From: DATMXT01 sp963662765
GTDB taxonomy: Bacteria > Bacillota > Clostridia > Oscillospirales > Feifaniaceae
Reading direction: 5' to 3'
DNA: 64,000 nucleotides
Assembly (NCBI GenBank): GCA_963662765.2
Contig: CAXXUP010000006.1
Span: forward strand, 62,001 to 126,000
Below the pieces are notes generated by a model that was given only the letters and a program-made list of their open reading frames with translations, ran no database searches and was not told the DNA's origin. Positions 23,420 through 32,157 of this stretch are shown one piece after another (the stretch's first letter is position 1; each line of letters begins with the position of its first letter). The position numbers and the translations under genes were made by a program.

Positions 23420-24664
23420 ATGAAAAAAGCGTTGAAGTTCCTTCAGTCCATGAAATTCGGGATGATATTACTGCTGTTGGTTTTGGCCTGTTCGCTGGTT
23501 GGGTCGATTATCCCGCAAGGGAATGCACAGAACTACTATCTCACGACCTATACGACCCTGGGCAATCTGATGCTCTCGTTAGAGGTTGACAGCATCTTTT
23601 CCAGTTGGTATTTTATCACGCTGGTCGTCCTGCTTTGCGTCAATCTCATTTTCTGCTCGATCTTGCGGCTGGGGACTACGATAAAAATTTATTACACGAT
23701 GCCGGCTTCGGTGGCAAAGGCGAAGATCGAAGAGACACCAGTTGCCCAAAAAGAGGTGGAAGCATATCTCAAAGCAAAAAAATTCAGGCACACCAATACA
23801 AAAGACGGCGCGGTGTGGGCAAAAAACCGCATCGGACACTTTGGGTCATTTGTCGTTCATCTTGCGCTGCTTTTCATGTTGACCTGCGCGGCGACCGTCC
23901 TCGCTCTCTCCCATTCGGAGGATGTGACAATCCATGTGAACGAGACCGCTTCGCTGAAAGATGGTACGCAGATTCATCTTGTCAGCTTCAGCTCCGCGAA
24001 TGAAGACGGTTCGACGGACTTTGTCAGCCAAATCGCGGTCCGAGACGCTAAGGGAACGGTCACATCAGGCGAGGTCAGTGTCAACCATCCGTTATCCGCC
24101 GCGGGATATAAATTGTTCCAATACAATTATGGTACCGACGGACAGCTTATGGTTACATACGATGAAGTGAGTGATACGCTTTTTCTGACATCAGATGACG
24201 AGGACAGGTTTTTCTCCGTGGACGGCGAAAATGGAATGGTCTATTATGGTCTATACCCTGATTACATCCTTGGTGAGGACGGCAAGGCCGAGCCGATCGA
24301 AGATACGTCCAATGGTTACCCGAACCCCATTTATGCCGTAAACCTTGTTGACAATGGCGAGACCAGCGTCGGCCTGGTGGAGCCGGGCGCAACGCTGATG
24401 GCGGGCGGAATCCACTTTACTTTTGGCGATGCAGTCGATTACTCCGTTATCAGGGTCAAAACGTATCCGTCCGGCGCGCTTGCCCTGCTTTATACCTGCT
24501 TCGTTTTACTGCTCATTGGCCTGTGGCTGTGCTTTTTCCAAGTGCCGATCTATGTTTTGGTAGATTCCTCCGGCTATGCGATCCGAAGCACAAAACCGGA
24601 GATGGTTGTCGGAACCGCGCTGAGCTCATTAAAAAAGGAAGGAACGATGACGGGTCATGCTTGA
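23420..24664 (+). CDS. resB: Cytochrome c biogenesis protein ResB (system II)
   Basis: 414 residues. Two N-terminal membrane segments (MKFGMILLLLVLACSLVGSIIPQG, and FITLVVLLCVNLIFCSIL), a third at IGHFGSFVVHLALLFMLT, a large extracytoplasmic domain, and a C-terminal segment (LLYTCFVLLLIGLWLCFF). ResB with CcsA forms the haem export/ligation synthase that attaches haem to CxxCH sites outside the membrane. RBS ggggagcc, ATG 23420. It overlaps ccsA by 8 bp. The likely client is the triheme lipoprotein at 20347. Confidence 0.9.
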   Translation: MKKALKFLQSMKFGMILLLLVLACSLVGSIIPQGNAQNYYLTTYTTLGNLMLSLEVDSIFSSWYFITLVVLLCVNLIFCSILRLGTTIKIYYTMPASVAKAKIEETPVAQKEVEAYLKAKKFRHTNTKDGAVWAKNRIGHFGSFVVHLALLFMLTCAATVLALSHSEDVTIHVNETASLKDGTQIHLVSFSSANEDGSTDFVSQIAVRDAKGTVTSGEVSVNHPLSAAGYKLFQYNYGTDGQLMVTYDEVSDTLFLTSDDEDRFFSVDGENGMVYYGLYPDYILGEDGKAEPIEDTSNGYPNPIYAVNLVDNGETSVGLVEPGATLMAGGIHFTFGDAVDYSVIRVKTYPSGALALLYTCFVLLLIGLWLCFFQVPIYVLVDSSGYAIRSTKPEMVVGTALSSLKKEGTMTGHA

Positions 24665-25466
24665 CATTATATTTTTTGCGGCTATCGCCTGCTTTTTTAC
24701 AGCCATGATTTTTCAGTTCAGTTCCGTTATATTAAAAAAAGATTTCGTTGCGAAAGCAGCGTGGTATCTTACCCTTCTCAGCTTTGCGGTCATCACGGCC
24801 TACCTTGTGGCCAGAGGCATAGACGCCGGACGGCTGCCTTTATCGAACCAATTTGAATTTGCCGCCTCCTTCGGTTGGGGTATTGCGCTATTTTGCGTGA
24901 TCATGTATCTGCGCATAAAACAAGGGTGGGTATTGACTGCCGGCTTGCCGACTTCGTTTTTGGCCCTCTCCTATGCGGCGTTTTTACCGCGCGAGATCGG
25001 GGAGCTGATGCCTGCGCTCCGCTCGGCTTGGTTCGGATTACATATCGGAGCAGCGGTGTTCTCCTATTCCGCTTTTGCCATGGCGGGAGCCGTAGGCATC
25101 AAATACCTTATTGACGAGGGCAAAAATACAAAACTCGAAGCTCAAGCCGAGCACACCGCACAGCTTGCGCAGCTCGATTATTTTTCATACCGGCTTATTG
25201 CTGTAGGCTTTCTTATGCTCACCGTTGTAATTTTGTCAGGTTGTGTTTGGGCGGAACAGGCATGGTCCACCTTCTGGTCCTGGGACCCAAAGGAGACTTG
25301 GGCCTTAATAACATGGATCATTTATGCGCTCTATCTCCATCAGCGCATGCGGAAAAATTGGCAGGGGAAGCGGATGGCTTGGTTTGCGATCATTGCGGTG
25401 GTAGCCGTCATCTTCACGTTTGTTGGCGTCAACACACTGATGAGTGGCCTCCATTCTTACGCGTGA
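24657..25466 (+). CDS. ccsA: Cytochrome c biogenesis protein CcsA (haem lyase, system II)
   Basis: 269 residues, about eight membrane segments. The WWD-type haem-handling domain is present as WAEQAWSTFWSWDPKETWAL (about residues 197-216). Conserved histidines occur at GLHIGAA and GLHSYA for haem ligation. It works with ResB directly upstream (overlapping genes). The accessory SecA gene follows after about 24 bp. Confidence 0.92.
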   Translation: MLDIIFFAAIACFFTAMIFQFSSVILKKDFVAKAAWYLTLLSFAVITAYLVARGIDAGRLPLSNQFEFAASFGWGIALFCVIMYLRIKQGWVLTAGLPTSFLALSYAAFLPREIGELMPALRSAWFGLHIGAAVFSYSAFAMAGAVGIKYLIDEGKNTKLEAQAEHTAQLAQLDYFSYRLIAVGFLMLTVVILSGCVWAEQAWSTFWSWDPKETWALITWIIYALYLHQRMRKNWQGKRMAWFAIIAVVAVIFTFVGVNTLMSGLHSYA

Positions 25467-25489
25467 TGTGATTGGAGTGCGGGCTTGCG

Positions 25490-27814
25490 ATGAGTGACAA
25501 GCAAAAACAACCACCGGTGCTTACGCTGGTGAATCATATTGCACCCGCAGCCGAGTTCTGGCGAGGTGTTTATGAAGGCCTCTCCGACATGGAGCTTGCT
25601 GGCCTGACAGAGAGTTTTATCGAGAAAACGGCAGGCGGCACATCCGTGCATAGGCTGCTACCTCAGGTATTTGGCGCCGCCGCTGAGAGTTGCCGCAGGA
25701 ACCTCGGGATGCTCCCATATGCGGTCCAATTCCGGGCGGGGGCATCGCTGACTTTGGGAGAAATCGCGCAGATGAATACCGGAGAAGGGAAGTCGCTGAC
25801 CGCGATCCTCCCGGCGTATCATCGGGCGCTGGAGGGCAAGGGCGCTCATGTGGTAACGGTCAACGAGTATCTGGCTCGCAGGGACTTCGAGATGAATCGT
25901 CCTGTTTTTGAGACCCTCGGGCTGACCGTTGGCCTGTCGCTTTCCGGCATGACGATTCAGGAAAAACAGGCGGCCTATGGCGCGGATGTCACTTATTCCA
26001 CAGCAACGGAGCTGGGTTTTGATTTTCTAAGGGACGGCATCGCGACGAATCCTGCTCACCGCGTCCAAGGCGAGTTATATTTTGCGATTTTGGACGAGGC
26101 AGACAGTATTCTGCTTGATGAGGCGGTGACGCCGATGATCCTCTCCGGCGGCGGCACCGGAGATGTCAGAGACTACAAAATCGCCGACACTTTTGCAAAA
26201 TATCTGAAATGCTCCGTTTTCGCCCAGTTGGAGGAAGATGCGGATATTGATGAGCTGGAAGGAGACTACATTGTTGACGAGCGGCATAAGAATGCCGTAT
26301 TGACAGCAGCGGGCATCGAAAAAGCTGAAAAGTATTACCGGATTGACAATTTGTTCGATCCGGGAAACATTGATATCTATCACCGGGTTTTACAGGCGAT
26401 CAGCGCTTACGGTACGCTCAGGCGAGATGTGGATTATATCGTGCGGGACGGGAAAGTCTGTATCGTTGACCGCAATACCGGCAGAGTAATGGAGGGAAGG
26501 CGCTTTTCCTGCGGGCTGCACCAGGCCGTTGAAGCAAAGGAAAATGTGGAGATACACCAGGAAAGCAGAGTGCTCTCTTCCATAACGTACCAAAATTTTT
26601 TTGGGATGTATAAGCGCTTGTCCGGCATGACAGGGACAGCCTGGACAGCTAGGCGGGAACTGTCGAAAACGTATCAACTTAAAGTCCGGCGTATTTCTCC
26701 CAACAAACCATGTATCAGGATAGATCGTCCAGACCGCTATTTCAGTACGTATGCGGACAAGCTCGAAGCCCTTGCCGACACGACAGGGGAAGCATGGACA
26801 AGACAAAGACCGGTGCTGGTCGGCACACCGAACGTCGGTATCAGTGAGCAAGTATCTGCGCTGCTGGCGGGACGGGGGATAAAGCACATCGTTTTAAACG
26901 CCAAGCAGGATGCCGGTGAAGCCGACATCGTTGCTGGGGCGGGGCTTCCAGGCTCTGTTGTTGTTGCGACCAATATGGCGGGACGGGGAACGGACATCCG
27001 TTTGGGTAAGGGAGCCCACGAAACAGCCGAACAGGTGCGTAAACTGGGCGGTTTATTGGTTTTGGGGGCAGAGCGTCAGCGGTCACGCCGGGTGGACGAG
27101 CAGCTGATTGGACGCGCCGGGCGGCAGGGAGACCCCGGAGAGAGTGTTTTCTTCGTTTCGGCGCAGGATGATCTGCTGCGTCTGTTCACAGACGGGAAAG
27201 CGGGGGAAATTTCGCCAAAGATTTTGAGGTGGGCTCAGCGCCATGCGGAGTCTCTCGATGCGGGACAGCGGAAAAACAACCTTGAAGCCGACAATATTCT
27301 TCAGGAATACAGAAAGCACTTTGTCAGGGAACGAGACCGGATGCTGGAATGCGACAGTGTTTTTTCTGTGTTGAGGGAGATGATCGCAGCCGAAATCAGG
27401 ACGCTTTGGAACAGCTACGACAATCCGAAGAACCGCTTTGCGGATTTCCGCATTGCATTTTGTCAGGTGTTCGGTCGGGAAGCGCTTCCCAAGAATACGG
27501 ATGTGCCGGATATTGCCTCCTATACAGCGGCCGCGGAAAATATCCTTCGGCAAAAGGAAGCCGAGGCGCCGGGAATGTTTGAAGACTTGGCACGCGCCGT
27601 GATGTTGCAGTGTGTTGACGAAGCCTGGACAGGCTTTTTGGAGGAATTCGAAGATTTGAAATCGGGGTACCGAATGATGGCCATGGGAAAATCAGACTCC
27701 AAACAGGTGCTCATCACGTATAGTGCAAAGCTTTTGGCTAAGACAAATGTACATATCATCAGGGAAGGACTTCGGCGAATTTTCCTTTGTCGGCTGGCAA
27801 GAAAAACTGAGTAG
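25490..27814 (+). CDS. Accessory SecA-like preprotein translocase ATPase
   Basis: 774 residues from ATG 25490 (TTG 25472 is possible but has no RBS). SecA motor motifs: MNTGEGKS Walker A (about residue 90), ILDEADSILLDEAVTPMILSG Walker B region, GTDIRLG and IGRAGRQGDPGES. It is shorter than housekeeping SecA and lacks the C-terminal zinc-binding tail, as in SecA2 proteins. It is the last gene of the crp-resB-ccsA run, which suggests a dedicated export role for the redox lipoproteins; that role is inference. No SecY2 or Asp genes are present. Confidence 0.85.
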   Translation: MSDKQKQPPVLTLVNHIAPAAEFWRGVYEGLSDMELAGLTESFIEKTAGGTSVHRLLPQVFGAAAESCRRNLGMLPYAVQFRAGASLTLGEIAQMNTGEGKSLTAILPAYHRALEGKGAHVVTVNEYLARRDFEMNRPVFETLGLTVGLSLSGMTIQEKQAAYGADVTYSTATELGFDFLRDGIATNPAHRVQGELYFAILDEADSILLDEAVTPMILSGGGTGDVRDYKIADTFAKYLKCSVFAQLEEDADIDELEGDYIVDERHKNAVLTAAGIEKAEKYYRIDNLFDPGNIDIYHRVLQAISAYGTLRRDVDYIVRDGKVCIVDRNTGRVMEGRRFSCGLHQAVEAKENVEIHQESRVLSSITYQNFFGMYKRLSGMTGTAWTARRELSKTYQLKVRRISPNKPCIRIDRPDRYFSTYADKLEALADTTGEAWTRQRPVLVGTPNVGISEQVSALLAGRGIKHIVLNAKQDAGEADIVAGAGLPGSVVVATNMAGRGTDIRLGKGAHETAEQVRKLGGLLVLGAERQRSRRVDEQLIGRAGRQGDPGESVFFVSAQDDLLRLFTDGKAGEISPKILRWAQRHAESLDAGQRKNNLEADNILQEYRKHFVRERDRMLECDSVFSVLREMIAAEIRTLWNSYDNPKNRFADFRIAFCQVFGREALPKNTDVPDIASYTAAAENILRQKEAEAPGMFEDLARAVMLQCVDEAWTGFLEEFEDLKSGYRMMAMGKSDSKQVLITYSAKLLAKTNVHIIREGLRRIFLCRLARKTE

Positions 27815-27896
27815 CGAGTCCAAAAATGGGTGGCGCCCCGGCAAAACGAAGTTTAGCCAGGGCGCGAAATTCGTAACGGGTTCTACGCATATGTGA

Positions 27897-27935
27897 GGGG
27901 CTGCAGCATTTTTGCTGCAGCCCCTTGTTCGTTTA
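27897..27935 (+). terminator. Terminator after the SecA-like gene
   Basis: GGGGCTGCAGC-atttt-GCTGCAGCCCC stem followed by ttgttcgttt. It separates the + operon from the minus-strand genes. Just upstream (27830-27880) lies another GC-rich imperfect inverted repeat of unknown role. Confidence 0.8.
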
Positions 27936-28406
27936 TTCCTCTGTGATGTCGGTAAACTGCGCTTCAACGTAGGCGCGCAGCTCCTCCGGCGCAATGAAGA
28001 CCGAGATGCCCTTTGCGCCTGCCGATACAGCGATGGTGTCAAACAAAATGGCCGTCTCGTCAATGAAGGTGGGGAAGAGCTTTTTCATGCCGATGGGGGA
28101 GACGGCGCCCCGCTCGTAACCTGTGAGGCCGCGCAGCTCCTTGACCGGCAAGAGGGCCAGTTTTTTCTCACCGGACGCCTTTGCCGCCTTTTTGAGGTCC
28201 AGCGTTGTCTCAACCGGCAACACAAATACAAGGGCGCGGCCGCTGTCGCCCATGGCGCAGAGTGTCTTAAAGGAGCGGCCCTCCTCAAGCCCGAGACTGT
28301 CGCGCACGGCTTCGCCGGAGAACTCCGCCTCGCCTAGGTCATAAAACAGCGGATCGTGGGAAATTCCGGCCGCCTCCAGCAGCCGAAGCACGTTTGTCTT
28401 GACCAT
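27933..28406 (-). CDS. ybaK: Cys-tRNA(Pro)/aminoacyl-tRNA deacylase YbaK/EbsC
   Basis: 157 residues from ATG 28406. The YbaK fold is indicated by KTLCAMGDSGRALVFVLPV (about 47-65), KKLALLPVKELRGLTGYERGAVSPIG (about 81-106) and the C-terminal FIAPEEL. It hydrolyses mischarged Cys-tRNA(Pro). The start lies 1 nt after the stop of the upstream VOC gene, and its RBS (gaggtgg) is within that gene, so the two are translationally coupled. Confidence 0.88.
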   Translation of the reverse strand: MVKTNVLRLLEAAGISHDPLFYDLGEAEFSGEAVRDSLGLEEGRSFKTLCAMGDSGRALVFVLPVETTLDLKKAAKASGEKKLALLPVKELRGLTGYERGAVSPIGMKKLFPTFIDETAILFDTIAVSAGAKGISVFIAPEELRAYVEAQFTDITEE

Positions 28407-28407
28407 G

Positions 28408-28728
28408 CTATTTAGCAACCACCTCAATGAGCAGATCGTCCACCCGTCCGAACGCGATGGTCGAGCCGGTCGGCCGCTTCTCGGGGCCGTAGATGATTTT
28501 TCCGATCAGCGGCAGTGCTGCCTCAAGGTCGTCTGTACGGTAGGCGATATGGGGCATTTTCTGCACGCTGGGGGGCAGCGGCGTATCGGCCTCAAAAAAC
28601 ATGTACTCGATGTGCAGCGGGGAATCATTCGGATCAGTCGACCAAAGGCCCAGTCCCTCGCGGTAGGCCATCCCGTCAAACTTCTCCTTGACCGGCACTC
28701 CGATGTGGTTTAGGCTTAGCTGTTTCAT
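28408..28728 (-). CDS. VOC-superfamily (glyoxalase-like) protein
   Basis: 106 residues. LNHIGVPV near the N-terminus, the EYMFFEAD strand and HIAYRTDDLEAAL are typical of one vicinal-oxygen-chelate module with a metal-binding His/Glu set. The function (isomerase, lyase or binding protein) is not determinable. RBS aggaggcgc upstream. It is cotranscribed with ybaK. Confidence 0.75.
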   Translation of the reverse strand: MKQLSLNHIGVPVKEKFDGMAYREGLGLWSTDPNDSPLHIEYMFFEADTPLPPSVQKMPHIAYRTDDLEAALPLIGKIIYGPEKRPTGSTIAFGRVDDLLIEVVAK

Positions 28729-28758
28729 GTTGCGCCTCCTTATAACTAATAAAGCAAG

Positions 28759-30888
28759 TCATTTTTGCTTTTTCATCGTAAGTGATATGCGTTTGCGCTT
28801 TTCGTCGACTTCGAGCACCCGCACCGTCACAACATCGCCAACCTTGACGACCTCCGACGGATGGCGGACAAAGCGATCGGCCAGCTGGGAGACGTGCACC
28901 AGTCCATCCTCGTGGACTCCGATGTCGACAAAGACACCGAAGTCGATGACGTTGCGCACCGTGCCGATAAGCTCCATGCCCGCACGCAAATCCTTCAGTG
29001 AGAGGACGTCGTGGCGCAGCAGGGGGGGAGGCAGCTCATCGCGGGGATCACGGCCGGGGCGGCGCAGCTCGGCGGCGATGTCGGCAAGGGTTAAAAGCCC
29101 CACGCCAAGCACTTTTGCTGTCTCTTCATCCACTTTCAGTTTGTCGGCCACACGTCCCGTGACAACGTCGTCCGCCGTCAATCCGCACCGTTTTAAGAGT
29201 TCAAGCGCCGCCTCGTAGGATTCCGGATGGACGGCGGTGTTGTCTAAAAGCTGCTTGCCGCCCGGGATGCGCAAAAATCCGGCGCACTGTTCATAGGCTT
29301 TCTTTCCGAGCTTTGGAACCTTTAAAAGCTGCCGCCGCTCAGCAAAGGGTCCTATATCCTCCCGGTAGGCGACAATGTTCTTGGCGACGGCGGGGCCGAT
29401 GCCGGCAACTCTGGTTAGCAGCGGCCAGGAGGCTGTGTTGAGGTCGACACCGACGGCGTTGACGCAGTCCTCCACGACCCCGTCGAGCGAGTGGGAAAGC
29501 CTAGAGGCCGGCATATCGTGCTGATACTGTCCGACGCCGATGGCTTCGGGAGAAATTTTCACAAGTTCAGCCAGGGGATCCTGCATGCGCCTCGCAATCG
29601 AGACGGCCGAGCGCAGCGAGACGTCGTATTCAGGGAACTCCTCCGCCGCGAGGGACGACGCTGAGTAGACCGAGGCCCCGGCCTCACTGACGATCATATA
29701 CTTCACGCTGGGGAAATCCTGTAAAACCGAGGCGATAAAGGCCTCTGTCTCACGGGAGGCGGTGCCGTTGCCGATGGCCACCGTCGTCACCCCGTGGGTT
29801 TTGATCAGCCGAGAGACGGTGCGGGCCGCCTCCTCTTTTTTGTTCGCCGGAGGTGTCGGATAGATGACGCCGGTTGCGAGCACTTTGGAGGCGCCGTCGA
29901 CCACCGCCAACTTGCAGCCGGTGCGAAATGCCGGGTCAACCCCGAGGGTCACGGTGCCGCGGACCGGCGGCTGCATGAGCAGGTTTTTAAGGTTCATCGC
30001 AAAGCTTGCGATGGCGGCCTCGGCCGCCCGGTCAGACAGGGCACTGCGCAGCTCCCGCTCAAGTGAGGGAAAAAGGAGTCTGCTGTATGCGTCGTCGCAG
30101 GCAGGTCGGATGACCTCCCGCAGCGTTAGCTTGACAAGACCGATATGCGTGTAGAGATCCCCGAGGCAGGCCGCATCGTCCGCCACAATCGTCACCTTGA
30201 GAAAGTCCTCTGCCTCGCCGCGGTTGATGGCGAGAATCCGGTGGGCCGGCAGCTTTGCAACAGGCTCTTTGAAGTCATAATAGAGGCGGTAAACACTGTC
30301 CTCCTCTTTTTTTGCGGCGGCGCACAGTACCCCAGCGGCTCCGATGCGGCGGCGCAGCCGCTCGCGCAAGGCGGCGTCGACCGACAGATCCTCCGCAATG
30401 ATGTCGAGTGCTCCGGCAATTGCTGCGGCGGCGTCCGGCAGCTCCTTTTCGGGGTCAATATAGGATGCGGCAAGGCCCTCGGCCGTCTCGCCTGGGACTG
30501 CCGCAAGCAGTTCTGCCGCAAGCGGCTCAAGCCCGCGTTCACGGGCGATGCCGCCTCTCGTCGTGCGCCGCTTTTTGAAGGGCAGGTAGAGATCCTCAAG
30601 CGCCGTCAGCGTTTCGGCTGCCATGATTTTGACCGAAAGCTCCTCCGTCAGCTTGCCCTGGGCGTCGATTGCGGCCAACACCTCAAGGCGGCGACGGTCG
30701 AGTCCCTGCAAATATTCCAGCCGGTCGGCAACCTTCCGAAGAAGCTGGTCGTCGATTGCACCGGTCAGCTCCTTGCGGTAGCGGGCGATAAAGGGCAGAG
30801 TATTGCCTTCCCCGAACAGTTTGATGATGTTGTCCGCATGCTCCGGCTTAATCGAAAACTCAGCCGAAAGTGCCTTGATATAGTCCAA
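28759..30888 (-). CDS. tex: Tex-family RNA-binding transcription accessory protein
   Basis: 709 codons from TTG 30888 (RBS aggggtgag); the longer open frame crosses the promoter at 30926-30954. Domains in order: N-terminal helical Tex domain, YqgF/RuvX-like nuclease fold (TLGVDPAFRTGCKLAVVDG), helix-hairpin-helix pair (LTRVAGIGPAVAKNIVAYRED), and C-terminal S1 domain (GMELIGTVRNVIDFGVFVDIGV). Tex is a conserved nucleic-acid-binding protein that affects transcription. Full length. Confidence 0.92.
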   Translation of the reverse strand: MDYIKALSAEFSIKPEHADNIIKLFGEGNTLPFIARYRKELTGAIDDQLLRKVADRLEYLQGLDRRRLEVLAAIDAQGKLTEELSVKIMAAETLTALEDLYLPFKKRRTTRGGIARERGLEPLAAELLAAVPGETAEGLAASYIDPEKELPDAAAAIAGALDIIAEDLSVDAALRERLRRRIGAAGVLCAAAKKEEDSVYRLYYDFKEPVAKLPAHRILAINRGEAEDFLKVTIVADDAACLGDLYTHIGLVKLTLREVIRPACDDAYSRLLFPSLERELRSALSDRAAEAAIASFAMNLKNLLMQPPVRGTVTLGVDPAFRTGCKLAVVDGASKVLATGVIYPTPPANKKEEAARTVSRLIKTHGVTTVAIGNGTASRETEAFIASVLQDFPSVKYMIVSEAGASVYSASSLAAEEFPEYDVSLRSAVSIARRMQDPLAELVKISPEAIGVGQYQHDMPASRLSHSLDGVVEDCVNAVGVDLNTASWPLLTRVAGIGPAVAKNIVAYREDIGPFAERRQLLKVPKLGKKAYEQCAGFLRIPGGKQLLDNTAVHPESYEAALELLKRCGLTADDVVTGRVADKLKVDEETAKVLGVGLLTLADIAAELRRPGRDPRDELPPPLLRHDVLSLKDLRAGMELIGTVRNVIDFGVFVDIGVHEDGLVHVSQLADRFVRHPSEVVKVGDVVTVRVLEVDEKRKRISLTMKKQK

Positions 30889-30925
30889 TCTCTCACCCCT
30901 GGTAACAAAAGAATTCTTTTCCAAA

Positions 30926-30954
30926 ATTATATCACGCCTGCCGCAAAATGACAA
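30926..30954 (-). promoter_or_regulatory. Promoter of tex
   Basis: Minus strand TTGTCA (30954-30949), 17-bp spacer, TATAAT (30931-30926). Confidence 0.8.
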
Positions 30955-30966
30955 CGCGACGCACGC

Positions 30967-31001
30967 AAAAAAACCGCCTCCGGGCCACTGGCCGGAGGCG
31001 G
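30967..31001 (-). terminator. Terminator after the HU gene
   Basis: On the minus strand CCGCCTCCGG-loop-CCGGAGGCGG followed by seven T's. Confidence 0.92.
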
Positions 31002-31017
31002 CAAACATATGACAATC

Positions 31018-31293
31018 TTACTTTTCGATAGCGTCCTTGAAAGCTTTTCCGGCCTTGAAAACAGGGGCCTTGGAGGCGGGAATCTGGATCTCCTCCTTGG
31101 TCTGGGGGTTGCGGCCCTTGCGGGCGGCGCGCTCTTTGACTTCAAAAGAGCCGAATCCCACGAGCTGAACCTTGTCGCCGGCCTTGAGCGCTGCAGTGAT
31201 TTCGCCAATGAAGGCAACGAGGGCCTTCTCGGCGTCCTTCTTCGACATACCGGTCTTTTCGGCGATGGCTGCGATCATTTCAGATTTGTTCAT
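31018..31293 (-). CDS. hup: HU-family DNA-binding protein
   Basis: 91 residues, full length. MNKSEMIAAIAEKTGMSKKDAEK and the beta-arm sequence GFGSFEVKERAARKGRNPQT are classical HU. A small basic dimer that bends and compacts DNA. RBS gaggtaagc. It follows mazG and the flippase gene, an order common in Firmicutes. Confidence 0.97.
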   Translation of the reverse strand: MNKSEMIAAIAEKTGMSKKDAEKALVAFIGEITAALKAGDKVQLVGFGSFEVKERAARKGRNPQTKEEIQIPASKAPVFKAGKAFKDAIEK

Positions 31294-31313
31294 ACTGCTT
31301 ACCTCACTTATTA

Positions 31314-32156
31314 TTATTCTGAAACCGCCGTGGAAGCTGCGCCCTCACGGTGTTTGGCATCATCCCACAGCCTGTCCATTTCAGCTATGCTGAGCTCGGT
31401 CAGGGCATGCCCGCCGGATACGGCGGCCTGCTCCATCTTTTCGAATCGATTGACAAACTTTGCCGAGGCCGAAGTTAGTAGCTCTTCGGCGTCACATTTA
31501 AGCTTGCGCGCGACATTGACCGCTGAGAACAGCATGTCCCCAAGTTCGGCTTTTATGTCAGGCGCGCTTCCGGCCGCAATGGCCTCTCTCAGTTCGGCAA
31601 TCTCTTCTTCGAGCTTTTCAAGGGCGCCCTCGGCGTCCGGCCAGTCAAACCCAACCTTCGCGGCCTTCTTCTGGAGCTTTTGGGCCCGCATCAAAGCCGG
31701 AAAGACGGCCGGAACACTGCGCAGCGACTGAGTCTGGGTCGTATACCCCTTGGTGTTCATTTTGATGGCGTCCCAGTTGGTGAGAACTTCTTCGGAGGTG
31801 TCGGCCTTGACCTCGCCGAAAACATGCGGATGGCGCAAAATGAGTTTACGGCAAAGCCCGGTGATGACATCCTCATAGCCGAATCCCCCGGCCTCGATTT
31901 CCATCTCGGTGTGGAGTCCAACCTGCAGCAGCACATCCCCCAGCTCCTCGCAGAGCAGCTCGGCGTTGTCCGTGTCGATGGCCTCACAGACCTCGTACGT
32001 CTCCTCGATGAAGTTTTTGCGGATGGAGGCATGCGTCTGCTCCCGGTCCCATGGACAGCCGTCGGGAGACCTGAGCTCGCGAATGAGTTCGACTAAATCG
32101 TCAAAATTATATATGCTGTTGTAATTCGCCGCCAAACGGGCTTTGGTGTCATTCAT
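31314..32156 (-). CDS. mazG: Nucleoside triphosphate pyrophosphohydrolase MazG
   Basis: 280 residues from ATG 32156. Two MazG modules: the first has LRSPDGCPWDREQTH and EETYEVCEAID...EELGD (about 27-75), the second EEEIAELREAI...ELGD (about 185-215), giving the EExxE and ExxD metal-binding sets. It hydrolyses non-canonical or excess NTPs to NMP. The longer frame overlaps the upstream gene and is rejected. Start 1 nt from the flippase stop. Confidence 0.93.
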   Translation of the reverse strand: MNDTKARLAANYNSIYNFDDLVELIRELRSPDGCPWDREQTHASIRKNFIEETYEVCEAIDTDNAELLCEELGDVLLQVGLHTEMEIEAGGFGYEDVITGLCRKLILRHPHVFGEVKADTSEEVLTNWDAIKMNTKGYTTQTQSLRSVPAVFPALMRAQKLQKKAAKVGFDWPDAEGALEKLEEEIAELREAIAAGSAPDIKAELGDMLFSAVNVARKLKCDAEELLTSASAKFVNRFEKMEQAAVSGGHALTELSIAEMDRLWDDAKHREGAASTAVSE

Positions 32157-32157
32157 T

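Noticed and set aside
30888..31008. 40-residue N-terminal extension of Tex
   Set aside because: It would be translated from DNA upstream of the promoter (30926-30954) and through the HU terminator.
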